From Pilimelia anulata (lineage in GTDB: Bacteria; Actinomycetota; Actinomycetes; Mycobacteriales; Micromonosporaceae), in NCBI RefSeq assembly GCF_014647895.1, contig NZ_BMQB01000007.1, positions 124,001 through 188,000 on the forward strand: a DNA stretch of 64,000 bases, given 5' to 3'. The notes beneath the pieces are model-generated. The model worked only from the letters and a program-made list of their open reading frames with translations. It had not been told where the DNA came from and made no database searches. Below, one piece after another: positions 50,545 through 59,210 of the stretch. The first letter of the stretch is position 1. Each line of letters opens with the position of its first letter. The position numbers were made by a program, and so were the translations under genes.

Positions 50545-51203
50545 CCGATCCCACCGAGCCGATCCGGGTGATGGTCGTCGACGACCATCCGATGTGGCGC
50601 GAGGGCGTGGCCCGCGACCTGGCCGAGGCCGGCTTCGCCGTGGTCGCCGCGAGCGGGGAGGGCGGGCAGGCCGTCCGGCTCGCCCCGGCCGCCCGCCCGG
50701 ACGTGGTCGTGCTGGACCTGCAGTTGCCGGACATCGGCGGCGTCGAGGTGATCCGCGGCCTGGCCACCGCCGCGCCGGCCGCCCGGGTGCTGATGCTGTC
50801 GGCCAGCGGCGAGCAGCAGGACGTGCTGGACGCGGTGAAGGCCGGCGCCACCGGGTACCTGCTCAAGTCGGCGAGCACCGCGGAGTTCGTCGAGGCGGTG
50901 CGGGCCACCGCCGCCGGGCGGGCGGTGTTCACGCCGGGCCTGGCCGGGCTGGTGCTGGGGGAGTACCGCCGGCTGGCCGGCGGCGCGCCCGGCGGGCTGC
51001 CGGCGCCGCGGCTCACCGACCGGGAGACCGAGGTGCTGCGGCTGGTGGCCAAGGGCCTGTCGTACAAGCAGATCGCCGACCGGCTGACGCTCAGCCACCG
51101 GACGGTGCAGAACCACGTGCAGAACACGCTGAGCAAGCTGCACCTGCACAACCGGGTGCAGCTCACCCGATACGCGATCGAGCGCGGCCTGGCCGCCGAC
51201 TGA
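50541..51203 (+). CDS. NarL/LuxR-family response regulator
   Basis: A 220-aa regulator, partner of the preceding kinase. The receiver has V-V-D-D-H-P (residues ~13-18), phospho-Asp in V-V-V-L-D-L-Q-L-P (~60), and K in Y-L-L-K-S-A. The LuxR-type helix-turn-helix covers ~150-215 with L-T-D-R-E-T-E-V-L-R-L-V-A-K-G-L-S-Y-K-Q-I-A and H-R-T-V-Q-N-H-V-Q-N-T-L. The ATG overlaps the kinase stop. Target genes are not evident; the PadR unit downstream has its own promoter. Confidence 0.93.
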   Translation: MTDPTEPIRVMVVDDHPMWREGVARDLAEAGFAVVAASGEGGQAVRLAPAARPDVVVLDLQLPDIGGVEVIRGLATAAPAARVLMLSASGEQQDVLDAVKAGATGYLLKSASTAEFVEAVRATAAGRAVFTPGLAGLVLGEYRRLAGGAPGGLPAPRLTDRETEVLRLVAKGLSYKQIADRLTLSHRTVQNHVQNTLSKLHLHNRVQLTRYAIERGLAAD

Positions 51204-51430
51204 GCGCCGCCGTCGCCGCGGTTGACCCGGACCGCCCACGGGGCGCTCCCGGCGCCCCCGCCGTCGACGACGCGGGACCGGCCCGGGTCGCCGCGGCGGC
51301 CGGCGGCGCCGAGCGCGCCGGCGAGGACAGCACCGGGGATGCGTGTCACGGCCGTGTCCTTACGCGGTGGGTGTCGTCCGCGCGGGCGGAACGCCGTCCG
51401 GAGAGCCGTTGTCCGCCCGGCGCGCCGGAC

Positions 51431-51474
51431 TTGCCGAGCGGCGATACCTAGCAGTACTATGCATTGCAGTTCTA
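51431..51474 (+). promoter_or_regulatory. padR promoter with overlapping operator-like dyad
   Basis: TTGCCG (51431-51436) and TACTAT (51455-51460) are spaced by 18 bases. The -10 lies inside an imperfect dyad at 51449-51474 centred on ATGCAT (18 of 26 positions symmetric), a plausible PadR autoregulatory site. Confidence 0.55.
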
Positions 51475-51484
51475 GGGAGGGTCC

Positions 51485-51847
51485 GTGCACATCACCAAGG
51501 ACCTGGTCGCGGCCTCGGCGACCCCGCTCGTGCTCGGCATCCTCGCCGACGGCGAGAGCTACGGGTACGCGATCCTCAAGCACGTCAACGACCTCTCCGG
51601 CGGGCGGCTGGAGTGGACCGACGGGCTGCTGTACCCGCTGCTGCACCGGCTCGAGCGGCATGGCCACGTCGAGGCGACCTGGCGGACCCCCGAGGGCGGG
51701 CGCCGGCGCAAGTACTACCGGATCACCGAGCAGGGCCGGGCCGAGCTGGCCGAGCAGCGCCGCCAGTGGGCCGCCGTCGTCGACGCCCTGCGCGGCGTCT
51801 GGCGCGCGGCGCCGGCCGTCCTGCCGATCCCGGCGGTGGCGGGATGA
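51485..51847 (+). CDS. PadR-family transcriptional regulator
   Basis: A 120-aa winged-helix repressor with the PadR core: P-L-V-L-G-I-L-A-D-G-E-S-Y-G-Y-A-I-L, W-T-D-G-L-L-Y-P-L-L-H-R-L-E, and R-R-K-Y-Y-R-I-T-E-Q-G-R-A-E-L. GTG 51485 follows AGGGAGG. It overlaps the downstream membrane-protein gene (ATGA), the standard pairing in which PadR represses a prefix-domain membrane protein. The dyad at its own promoter suggests autoregulation. Confidence 0.92.
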   Translation: MHITKDLVAASATPLVLGILADGESYGYAILKHVNDLSGGRLEWTDGLLYPLLHRLERHGHVEATWRTPEGGRRRKYYRITEQGRAELAEQRRQWAAVVDALRGVWRAAPAVLPIPAVAG

Positions 51848-51909
51848 CCGCCGACGACCCCGCCGGGACGACCGCCGACGACGCCGGGACGACCGCCGAC
51901 GACGCCGGG
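51844..51909 (+). repeat. 21-bp tandem coding repeat
   Basis: Two exact 21-base units (51868-51888 and 51889-51909) preceded by a degenerate 24-base copy (51844-51867) encode the N-terminal T-A-D-D-A-G-T repeats of the membrane protein. Confidence 0.75.
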
Positions 51910-53274
51910 ACGGGTGCCGACGCCCGGCAGGAGGCCCGGATCGCCCAGTGGCGGGCGTACGTGGAGCGCCGCCGCGAGCTGCACGACCCCGACGCCGACG
52001 AGCTGGAGGACCACCTCCGCAGCCGGATCGCCGAGCTGACCGAGGCCGGGCTGGCCGCGGACGAGGCGTTCCTCATCGCCGTCAAGCGGATGGGCGACCT
52101 CGACGCGCTGGCCCGCGAGTTCGCCCGGGAGCACTCCGAGCGGCTGTGGAAGCAGCTCGTCCTGCCCGCCGGGGCGGACCGGCCCGCCGGCGGCCGCCCG
52201 CGCCGCGAGCTGCTGGCCATGGTGCTGTGCGCCGCCGGCGCGGCGCTGGCGGTCCAGGTGCCGGGCCTGTTCGGGGTGGACACGTTCGGCGCCGACGGCG
52301 ACTTCCTCGCCCGCAACCTCGGCCTGTTCGCGCTGGCGCCGCTGGCCGCGTACTTCGCCTGGCGGCGCCGGGTCGGCCCGCGGGTGCTCGGCGCGCTGGC
52401 GCTGCTGTTCGCCGTCGGCGCGGCCGCCGCGAACGCGTACCCGTCGGCCGCCGACTCGCAGAGCGTCGTGCTCAGCGCGATCCACCTGCCGCTGGCGCTG
52501 TGGCTGGCCGTCGGCGTCGCCTACACCGGCGGCGACTGGCGCTCCGGCCGGCGCCGGATGGACTTCATCCGGTTCACCGGCGAGTGGTTCATCTACTTCG
52601 TGCTGCTGGCGCTCGGCGGCGGCGTGCTGACCGCGTTCACGCTGGGCACGTTCCGGGCGATCGGGATCGACGCCGAGAGCGTCGCCTCCCAGTGGCTGCT
52701 GCCCTGCGGCGGGATGGCCGGCGTCGTCGTGGCCGCCTGGCTGGTCGAGGCCAAGCAGAGCGTGATCGAGAACATGGCGCCCGTCCTGACCCGGGTGTTC
52801 ACGCCGCTGTTCGCCGCGGCGCTGCTGGCCTTCCTCGGCGCGGTGATCTGGACGGCCCGCGGCATCGACGTCGAACGGGACGCGCTGATCCTGTTCGACC
52901 TGCTGCTGGCCGTCGTGCTGGGCCTGCTGCTGTACGCCATCTCGGCCCGCGACCCCGCCGCGCCGCCCGGACCGTTCGACCGGTTGCAGCTCGGGCTGGT
53001 GGTCAGCGCGCTGGCCATCGACGTCCTCGTGCTGCTGGCGCTCGCCGGGCGGATCACCGTGTGGGGGTTCAGCCCGAACAAGACCGCGGCGCTGGGCGAG
53101 AACGTCATCCTGGCCGCCAACCTCACCTGGTCGGCCCGGCTGTTCCTCGGCTTCGTCCGCGGCCGGCTGCCGTTCGCCCGGGCCGAGCGCTGGCAGACCC
53201 GGTACGTCGCCGTGTACGCGGCCTGGGCGTGGCTGGTGGTGCTGGCCTTCCCGCCGCTGTTCTCCTTCGCCTAG
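51844..53274 (+). CDS. Permease-prefix-domain membrane protein (DUF4153-like)
   Basis: A 476-aa protein. The first ~28 residues are a T-A-D-D-A-G repeat encoded by tandem 21-bp DNA units. Residues ~33-95 form a cytoplasmic permease prefix domain (I-A-Q-W-R-A-Y-V-E-R-R, L-E-D-H-L-R-S-R-I-A-E-L, K-R-M-G-D-L-D-A-L-A-R-E-F-A). About 10 membrane helices follow. Such proteins are regulated by the adjacent PadR factor; transport or regulatory function is unproven. The ATG at 51844 overlaps the padR stop. A short hairpin ends the unit. Confidence 0.85.
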   Translation: MTADDPAGTTADDAGTTADDAGTGADARQEARIAQWRAYVERRRELHDPDADELEDHLRSRIAELTEAGLAADEAFLIAVKRMGDLDALAREFAREHSERLWKQLVLPAGADRPAGGRPRRELLAMVLCAAGAALAVQVPGLFGVDTFGADGDFLARNLGLFALAPLAAYFAWRRRVGPRVLGALALLFAVGAAAANAYPSAADSQSVVLSAIHLPLALWLAVGVAYTGGDWRSGRRRMDFIRFTGEWFIYFVLLALGGGVLTAFTLGTFRAIGIDAESVASQWLLPCGGMAGVVVAAWLVEAKQSVIENMAPVLTRVFTPLFAAALLAFLGAVIWTARGIDVERDALILFDLLLAVVLGLLLYAISARDPAAPPGPFDRLQLGLVVSALAIDVLVLLALAGRITVWGFSPNKTAALGENVILAANLTWSARLFLGFVRGRLPFARAERWQTRYVAVYAAWAWLVVLAFPPLFSFA

Positions 53275-53285
53275 CCCGGGCGCGG

Positions 53286-53305
53286 CGGCCCGCGCTCGCG
53301 GGCCG
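53286..53305. terminator. Hairpin between convergent genes
   Basis: A 9-bp stem, CGGCCCGCG with its complement, and a 2-base gap lie between the membrane-protein and subtilisin stops. Confidence 0.45.
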
Positions 53306-53323
53306 GGTCGGCCGCGGGGCGGG

Positions 53324-55102
53324 CTAGGACCAGGAGCGGCCCGTCCAGGAGCGGCCGAACCACGTGCCGGTCGTCCAGGAGCGGCCGGTCCAGCTCCGGC
53401 CCGTCCACGAGCGCCCGGTCCAGTTGTCGCTGGTCCACGAGCGCCCGGTCCAGGACCGGCCGGTCCACTCGCCGGTCGCCCACCGCCTGTTCCCCGGCGG
53501 CCCGGTGAAGTCCCTGCCGGTCCAGGTGTTGCCGTTCCAGGTGCCGTCCTTCCAGGACTTGCCCTCGCGCGCCTGCGGCGCCCACCTCCGCGCGTCCCAC
53601 GGGCTGCCGAAGATGTCCCGCTCGCCGGTCAGCTCGGCGCCGGACTCGTCGGCCACCCGGGCGGTGCCGCGGGAGGCGTCCAGCGAGCCGAGGCCGGTTG
53701 CGGCCGGGTACGCCTGGGTCGCCTCCTTCGGCCCCGGCACCGCCAGCGCGGCCGCCCCGCCGAGGTCGACCTGCCCGGCGCCCGCGGCGACCGAATCGGC
53801 GCCGGCGATCGGGTCGGCCGAGTCCACCAGCAGCCGCTTGACCTGGTCCGGGGTGAGCGCGGGCCGCTGCTGGAGCAGCAGCGCCACCGTGCCGGAGACC
53901 ACCGCGGCGGCCTGCGACGTGCCGCTGCCGCGGAACAGCCGCGGCTCGCCCGCGGCGTCCGCCAGCCGGGCGCTCGGGTACGCGTTGTCGATGTACGAGC
54001 CGGGCGTGCGCAGCGACACCACCGAGGTGCCGGCGGCGACCACGTCGGCGTGCCGGGTGGCGCTGCCGCGGCTGCTGAACGCCGCCACCCGGTCGTCGGC
54101 CCGGTCGTCGGTGCCGCGGCCGTCGACCGCGCCGACGGCGATGACGTACGGGTTCGCCGCCGGCATCGTCACCCGCGGCGCCTCGGCGCCGTCGTTGCCG
54201 ACCGACACGACCACCACGATGCCCTTGCGCCAGGCGGACTCCACGGCGTACGACAGCGGGTCCAGCCGGGGGTCCTGGGTGGTGTCGGTGCCGAAGGACA
54301 GGTTCAGCACCCGGATGTTGAGGTCCTTGTCGTCCCGGTGCGCGACCACCCAGTCGATCGCCGCGAGCACCTGGGACACGTCGCTGGCGCCGTCCGCCGC
54401 CGCCACCTTGAGGCTGACGATCCGGGCGCCCGGCGCGACCCCGTCGAAGCGCGCCGCGCCGGCCGGGGTGGCCGCGTCGCTGCCGGCGATGATGCCGGCC
54501 ATGTGGGTGCCGTGCCCGTACGTGTCCAGGCCGGCCAGGTCGGGCGCCTGCGACTCGAACGACAGGTCCGGGCCCTGGACGACCTTGCCCGGGCCGTCCA
54601 GCCCGGCGACCGGCGTGACCCCCGAGTCGATCATCGCGACCCCGATCCCGGCGCCGGTCAGCGCCCCGGCGTCCGGGCCGCCCCTGGGCCCCGGCTTGGT
54701 CGCCGCCTTCTTGATGGCCGCCGGGTGGGCGCCCTTCCCGCCGTCGTCGCGCCACTTCTCGCCGGTCGGCGCCGGGGGCGCGGCGGCCTTGAGTCGCACG
54801 GGCGCGTCCGCGGTCACCGCCGCGACGCCGGGCGCCGCCCGCAGCGCCGGCACGGCCGCCCGCGGCACCCGCGCGGTGAAGCCGGAGATCACGTCCAGCG
54901 GCCGACCGACCGCGCCGCCGAGGCGGCGCACGGCGGCCCCGGCCGCGGCGGCGTCCGCCGGGGCGGCGGTCCGCACGATCACGTCCAGGTCCGCGGCGGG
55001 GGTGGCGGCTGCGGGGGCGGTACCGGTCAGTCCGGCCGTCGCCAGTGCGCCCGCGAGGCCCACCGCGGCCCGCCGGGCCCACACCCATGTCGTACGACGC
55101 AT
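53324..55102 (-). CDS. Secreted subtilisin-like S8 protease with Trp-pentad tail
   Basis: A 592-aa exported protease. The signal peptide (1-33) is followed by an I9-type propeptide (~38-105) and the S8 domain with Asp159 (A-M-I-D-S-G), His197 (Y-G-H-G-T-H), the oxyanion Asn in V-G-N-D near 303, and Ser396 (G-S-G-T-S-Q-A-A). Residues ~510-592 form an unusual tail in which W recurs every five residues (517, 522, 527, then 541 through 591), mostly as W-T-G-R-S. The tail is rich in Arg and Trp and may bind cell wall or DNA. The ATG at 55102 has GGAG upstream. The region 55335-55371 holds its promoter. Confidence 0.93.
   Translation of the reverse strand: MRRTTWVWARRAAVGLAGALATAGLTGTAPAAATPAADLDVIVRTAAPADAAAAGAAVRRLGGAVGRPLDVISGFTARVPRAAVPALRAAPGVAAVTADAPVRLKAAAPPAPTGEKWRDDGGKGAHPAAIKKAATKPGPRGGPDAGALTGAGIGVAMIDSGVTPVAGLDGPGKVVQGPDLSFESQAPDLAGLDTYGHGTHMAGIIAGSDAATPAGAARFDGVAPGARIVSLKVAAADGASDVSQVLAAIDWVVAHRDDKDLNIRVLNLSFGTDTTQDPRLDPLSYAVESAWRKGIVVVVSVGNDGAEAPRVTMPAANPYVIAVGAVDGRGTDDRADDRVAAFSSRGSATRHADVVAAGTSVVSLRTPGSYIDNAYPSARLADAAGEPRLFRGSGTSQAAAVVSGTVALLLQQRPALTPDQVKRLLVDSADPIAGADSVAAGAGQVDLGGAAALAVPGPKEATQAYPAATGLGSLDASRGTARVADESGAELTGERDIFGSPWDARRWAPQAREGKSWKDGTWNGNTWTGRDFTGPPGNRRWATGEWTGRSWTGRSWTSDNWTGRSWTGRSWTGRSWTTGTWFGRSWTGRSWS
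53327..53550 (-). repeat. 15-bp coding repeats of the W-T-G-R-S tail
   Basis: Degenerate 15-base units encode the five-residue repeats at the C-terminus of the subtilisin. The strongest copies contain CGGTCCAG/CGTCCAGGAGCGGCC on the plus strand. Confidence 0.8.
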
Positions 55103-55334
55103 ATACCGCTCCCGCAGCCGTGCCCGGCGCGGCGGGGGGAGGGGCCGGCCGTGGCGGAGCGCAGGATCGGCCGCCGCGCCCCGGACCTGAGGCCGCGGAC
55201 CGACCTCGCCGCCGCCGGACCCCGCAAACCCCCGGCTGCCGGCACCCCGCGCTCCCGCCGCCGGCCGGCGCCCGCCACACCGAAAGCCGCCCGCGGACGC
55301 CGGAAGAATGGTCCGCGGACAGCGAGAACAATCA

Positions 55335-55371
55335 ATAGTGCAGCCCGGTGCGGTCCGGGTGAAATTTCACC
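55335..55371 (-). promoter_or_regulatory. Subtilisin gene promoter with palindromic operator
   Basis: On the minus strand TTCACC (55363-55358) and CACTAT (55340-55335) are 17 bases apart. The -35 forms half of a perfect 14-bp palindrome GGTGAAATTTCACC (55358-55371), so a dimeric regulator would directly block RNA polymerase. Confidence 0.55.
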
Positions 55372-55531
55372 GCACTGCGCGGGGTGATCGAATGCGCGCC
55401 CGGCCCCGATGAGCGCCTGTGAGCTGGGATTATGCTGCTCCCGGTCGAGTCATGGCGGACGTGTTCGATTCCATTGATGGCTGGACCTTGTCGAATTCGG
55501 CGGTCCGGGAATCGTGCTATTCCATCGGGCA

Positions 55532-55560
55532 TTGACGGCTTCCGCGGGGTGGCCTACGGT
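55532..55560 (+). promoter_or_regulatory. Hydrolase gene promoter
   Basis: TTGACG (55532-55537) and TACGGT (55555-55560) with a 17-base spacer form one of the best vegetative-type promoters in the window, about 100 bases before the hydrolase ATG. Confidence 0.65.
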
Positions 55561-55658
55561 CGGCCTCGGCCCATCGATGTGCCCGGATGGTTCCGGTGCG
55601 TCCCCCGGCGCCCCCACGCCGGCACCTCGCCCCCGAGGTGGACCCCAGAGGAGACGAC

Positions 55659-56657
55659 ATGCACCTGCGTACCCGCGCCGCCCTGGCCGGTGCCGCGGCG
55701 CTGGCGACGCTCGCCGCGGTCGGCCCGTCCGACCCGGCGGCGGCCGCCACCCGCCCGCCCGAGGTGATCAAGAACGTCGCCTACGCCCCCGCCGAGCCCG
55801 CCGGCAGCAAGGGCCACCTGCTCGACCTGTACCTGCCCGAGGGCACCGCTGCCCGGCCGCTGGTCATCTGGACCGGCGGCTCGGCCTGGCAGCGCGACGA
55901 CGGCAAGGAGCGGGCCGGGGCGGTCGCCAACGCCCTCAACCCGAAGGGGTACGCCGTCGCCGGGGTCAGCATCCGGTCCAGCTCGCAGGCGACGTTCCCG
56001 GCGCAGGTGCACGACCTCAAGGCCGCGATCCGGTTCCTGCGGGCCAACGCGGCGACGTACCGGCTCGACCCGAAGCGGTTCGCGTACCTCGGCGACTCCT
56101 CCGGCGGCTGGACGGCCGACATGGCCACCCTGACCGGCGGCGTCGAGGCGCTCGAGGGCGGCATCGGCACCACCGGGGTGCGCAGCGACGTCCAGGCCGG
56201 CATCTCCTTCTACGGCGTCAGCGACCTGCGGAAGCTGGGCAGCGCGCAGGGCGGGGCGCCGCACGAGAAGCTGATCGGCTGCTCGATCAAGGAGTGCCCG
56301 GAGAAGGCGGCGCAGGCGAGCCCGATCACGCACGTCGACCGGGCCGACCCGCCGCTGCTGCTCCTGCACGGCCGGGCCGACGCGGTGGTGCCGCACGAGC
56401 AGACGGTCCTGCTGTACGACGCCCTGAAGGCGGCCTGCCGGGAGACCCGGTTCATCTCGGTACCGGGCGCCAACCACAACATGAACGATGTGATGAGCCC
56501 GTCCCGCCACGGCACGCAGACGGTCTACACGGTGACCGATTGCAAGGAAACCGTCACCAACGGCACCCCCAACCCCACCTGGGACACCATCGCCACCTTC
56601 CTCGACGCCTCCCTCGGCGCTGCCATCGAACCTGCTGACCATGCAAGATCGTCATGA
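55659..56657 (+). CDS. Secreted alpha/beta hydrolase (esterase-like)
   Basis: A 332-aa exported enzyme. Signal peptide residues 1-29 end at A-A-A-A-T. The fold is that of BD-FAE/carboxylesterases: oxyanion region W-T-G-G-S-A-W (residues ~71-77, T replacing the usual H), nucleophile elbow G-D-S-S-G-G-W (~145-151), acid residue in L-H-G-R-A-D-A-V-V-P (~235-244) and His in P-G-A-N-H-N-M-N-D (~270-278). Three Cys suggest a disulfide (G-C-S-I-K-E-C-P). The enzyme probably hydrolyses acyl esters outside the cell. The ATG follows GAGGAGA, and a strong promoter lies upstream. Confidence 0.9.
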   Translation: MHLRTRAALAGAAALATLAAVGPSDPAAAATRPPEVIKNVAYAPAEPAGSKGHLLDLYLPEGTAARPLVIWTGGSAWQRDDGKERAGAVANALNPKGYAVAGVSIRSSSQATFPAQVHDLKAAIRFLRANAATYRLDPKRFAYLGDSSGGWTADMATLTGGVEALEGGIGTTGVRSDVQAGISFYGVSDLRKLGSAQGGAPHEKLIGCSIKECPEKAAQASPITHVDRADPPLLLLHGRADAVVPHEQTVLLYDALKAACRETRFISVPGANHNMNDVMSPSRHGTQTVYTVTDCKETVTNGTPNPTWDTIATFLDASLGAAIEPADHARSS

Positions 56658-56742
56658 CGGGTCAGGCGCGAGTCAGGTCCGAATGATCATGAACTGAACC
56701 CGAAGTCCGGAACCACTGGGCGGGGCGGCTCGTCGGATCGGC

Positions 56743-57345
56743 ATGAGGCAGACGGGGAGAGTCGCCGTGGGCTGGTTGCCCACCGTGGCCGCGGTTACCG
56801 CAGTCATGGCCGGTGCGACGGGTTGCGGCAGCGTGGTCGACAGACCCCGGGAGGACGCCGTCGGCGCACCGACGGCCACGCCCACACCCACCACGGACCT
56901 GGCACTGACCAGGGCAAGTGCAAGAATCGCCGACTGGGCGACCGACAGCTACGCCGACAGCTTCGCTGGCGTGTGGATTCGGGACGACCCCCCGAGCCTG
57001 GTCCTGTACCGGCGGCCCGCCGCGGGCTTCGACGCCGCCGCGCGGCAGCGGGCCGGTGGAGTGGCGATGGAGTTTCGGGACGCGAAGCACAGCCTGCGAG
57101 AACTCCGAACGGTGGCCGCGGGGGTGATGGGCGATCGCGAGCAGTGGTCGCAGCGCGGCGTCAAGGTGATATCTGCGACCCCGCTCGTGGACGGCAGCGC
57201 CGTGGAGATCGCGATTTTCAACTACTCGAGCGACAAGCAGAACTTATTGGACGCGCAGTACCGCGGGCGCGTCCGGGTCGTCGGGGGTGATCCGATCGTA
57301 CCGCCGCTGCGGTTCGTGTCGCCGTCCGCCTCACCGAATCGATGA
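56743..57345 (+). CDS. Putative lipoprotein of unknown function
   Basis: A 200-aa protein with a signal peptide and lipobox A-G-A-T-G-C (Cys ~28), a Thr/Pro-rich spacer (T-A-T-P-T-P-T-T), then a small alpha/beta domain with V-W-I-R-D-D-P-P-S-L-V-L-Y-R-R-P and V-E-I-A-I-F-N-Y-S-S-D. I do not recognise the family. Codon use is less GC-biased than its neighbours and includes a TTA codon (57244-57246), and it lies at the edge of the less GC-rich patch that holds the broken protease, so the stretch may have been acquired together. A hairpin follows immediately. Confidence 0.75.
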   Translation: MRQTGRVAVGWLPTVAAVTAVMAGATGCGSVVDRPREDAVGAPTATPTPTTDLALTRASARIADWATDSYADSFAGVWIRDDPPSLVLYRRPAAGFDAAARQRAGGVAMEFRDAKHSLRELRTVAAGVMGDREQWSQRGVKVISATPLVDGSAVEIAIFNYSSDKQNLLDAQYRGRVRVVGGDPIVPPLRFVSPSASPNR

Positions 57346-57347
57346 GC

Positions 57348-57386
57348 GAGCCGACAAACGCGAGCGTCTGTCGCGTTTGTCGGCTC
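57348..57386. terminator. Bidirectional hairpin
   Basis: A 15-bp perfect stem (57348-57362 with 57372-57386) and a 9-base loop lie between the lipoprotein gene and the protease relic. Confidence 0.75.
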
Positions 57387-57392
57387 CTCGCG

Positions 57393-58677
57393 TTATCGCC
57401 TGACGCTGAAGGTGCGGTTGGAGTTCGCGGTCTTGAGGCCCCCGAGCGCGTGCGTGATGTCGGGAGCAAAAATTCGACTGCTGCACTTCCGGCTGGCGCT
57501 CCCCGGCTCGCCGGCACGCGGCTTCTCGTGTGATCCCGTGGCCATGCCGGAGATAATTCCCCTGGCGTCCACGCCGTCGCCGTTCAAGCTGAACACCGGA
57601 CCGCCGCTGTCGCCGTTCCCGGCGAGTACGGCCCCGCTCGTGCCATCGATCTGGATGTTGCGAGTGGTTCGGCCGTACCCCGGAAGATCAATGGAGACGT
57701 TGACCTCGCCAGCGCGTCCGCCGCACCGGATTCCGGAAGGAGCTCCGGATGGGCAGAGTTGTGCACCGGCCACGGTTCCCAGCGCGCCCTTGACCTTCTT
57801 CTGGAACTGACCGCCGGTGCCGTACCAGCCGCCGTCCCACACCTGGTTGTCCACCTTCGCGCTCAAAACCATGGCGTCGAAGCTGCGCGCCTCCTTGCTC
57901 CAGGTATTGCCGTAGCCGGAGCTATCGTTGTACCAGTGGCCCTGACCACAGTGGCCGGCTGTCAGCAGTACCTCTGCGGCGGGCGAGGAAACGGTCAGCG
58001 AGAAGGCCGAGGAGCACATGAGTATCCGCCGCTGGAGTTGCGCTTCATGAGCGCTCCGCCGGAGTGAGGTTCGCGGTCGTGGGCGCGGCTCTCGTTCATG
58101 TTGTTGTTGCCGGCCACCGGAACGATGGTGGTGTGCGGCCGGTATGTGAGCGGAATACTCGACCGCCATTTCCGGTCGGGTGTCCCGGTGGGCCGCGGGT
58201 CTCCCGTGCTGTCGAGTTCGACGAACAACCCGGTTCCGTCGATCGTCGGCCCCACCGCCGATACGTGAGGCTGGGTGCGATCACGCGATGGCCCCATGTG
58301 GGAGTCGGCGATGCGGTCGACCTCGGCCAGCAATTCCTTTTCCGTGAAGGGAGCCGACGTCACGTCGACTACCAACCCGTTCGGCTTCACCGATTCAACA
58401 AGGCGTTTGCGCGTGCGATGGCAGTTCACCTCTCCAATACAGCGTGAGTCGGCCGGCATCGGCGTCGAGATACGAGCTGGCATAGCCGTTGTTCTTCCAC
58501 GACCTCGCTCAGCATCCGCTGCCGTTCGGCGGGATCGAGAGTTGCCACCGACACGGCTGTCGCCTCGGCGGGGGCTGTGGCCGCTTGGAGCGGAACCCCG
58601 ATGGCCGCCAGTAGGGTCGCTGCCGCCACGATACGAATAATCCCCGTCACTGTGCGCACCATCCGATGTAGATGCAC
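57393..58677 (-). pseudogene. Frameshifted S1-type (streptogrisin-like) protease
   Basis: Parts of one secreted serine protease lie in different frames in the right order. Part A (58677 to ~58490): signal peptide and A-E-R-Q-R-M-L-S-E-V-V-E-E-Q. Part B (58487-58398): G-Y-A-S-S-Y-L-D-A-D-A-G-R-L-T-L-Y-W of the propeptide. Part C (~58410 to ~58030): propeptide end and G-G-A-L-M-K-R. Part D (~58025-57393, same frame as B): the catalytic domain with T-A-G-H-C-G and N-G-D-S-G-G-P. At least three frame changes separate the signal peptide from the active site, so no functional precursor can be made unless these are sequencing errors. GC content is lower than in neighbouring genes. Confidence 0.8.
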
Positions 58678-58810
58678 TGTGTGGGTGCATCATGTCGGTG
58701 GCGGACGGAGGTCGGTACCGTTCAGTCGGAAGCCCGACTCCGGCTATCGCCGGCGGTCGATTCGCTCATGGCGGTGGTCCGCTGAAGGATGCGCTCGGTC
58801 GACTCCGTGA

Positions 58811-59206
58811 TCAGGGGAGGCCGGTGGAGAGGAGGGCCCAGACGACCTTGCCCGTGGGGGTCGGGTCGACGCCCCAGCGGGCGGACAGGGCCTCCACCAT
58901 GATCATTCCCCGGCCGCCGGGGATGGCCGGCGTCTGGGCCAGTCGGGGCTTGGGGAGCTGGGGCGAGCCGTCGTGGACGGCGATGTTCAGCCCGTCCGTG
59001 CGCAGCTCCACCACCAGCTCCAACGGCGTCTGCGCGTGCACCACCGCGTTGTTGACCAGTTCGGTGGCGACCGTGCACGCCGGCCCGGCCAGCGCCGCCA
59101 GCTCGTTGCGCGCGCACGCCTCGGTGATCAGTTCGCGGGCCCGCCGGGCGGCGCCCACCGCCGGCAGCAGGCGGATCCGCAGTTCCGTGTCCGGCGTCGT
59201 GCTCAT
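58811..59206 (-). CDS. RsbW-like ATP-binding regulatory protein
   Basis: A 131-aa GHKL ATPase of the anti-sigma type: V-A-T-E-L-V-N-N-A-V-V-H-A (N-box, residues ~46-58), V-H-D-G-S-P-Q-L-P (G1-like, D-G-S) and G-G-R-G-M-I-M-V-E-A-L-S (lid). It closely fits the small stand-alone ATPases abundant in streptomycetes. The ATG at 59206 lies four bases past the SDR stop, so the two are cotranscribed. No partner sigma or STAS gene is adjacent. Confidence 0.88.
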   Translation of the reverse strand: MSTTPDTELRIRLLPAVGAARRARELITEACARNELAALAGPACTVATELVNNAVVHAQTPLELVVELRTDGLNIAVHDGSPQLPKPRLAQTPAIPGGRGMIMVEALSARWGVDPTPTGKVVWALLSTGLP

Positions 59207-59210
59207 CTCG

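Larger units (their letters stand above)
55103..55658. other. Long divergent intergenic region
   Basis: About 555 bases between the divergent subtilisin and hydrolase genes. The right half is markedly less GC-rich than its surroundings. It holds one promoter on each strand (described separately), the palindrome at 55358-55371, and no supportable gene. Confidence 0.5.
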
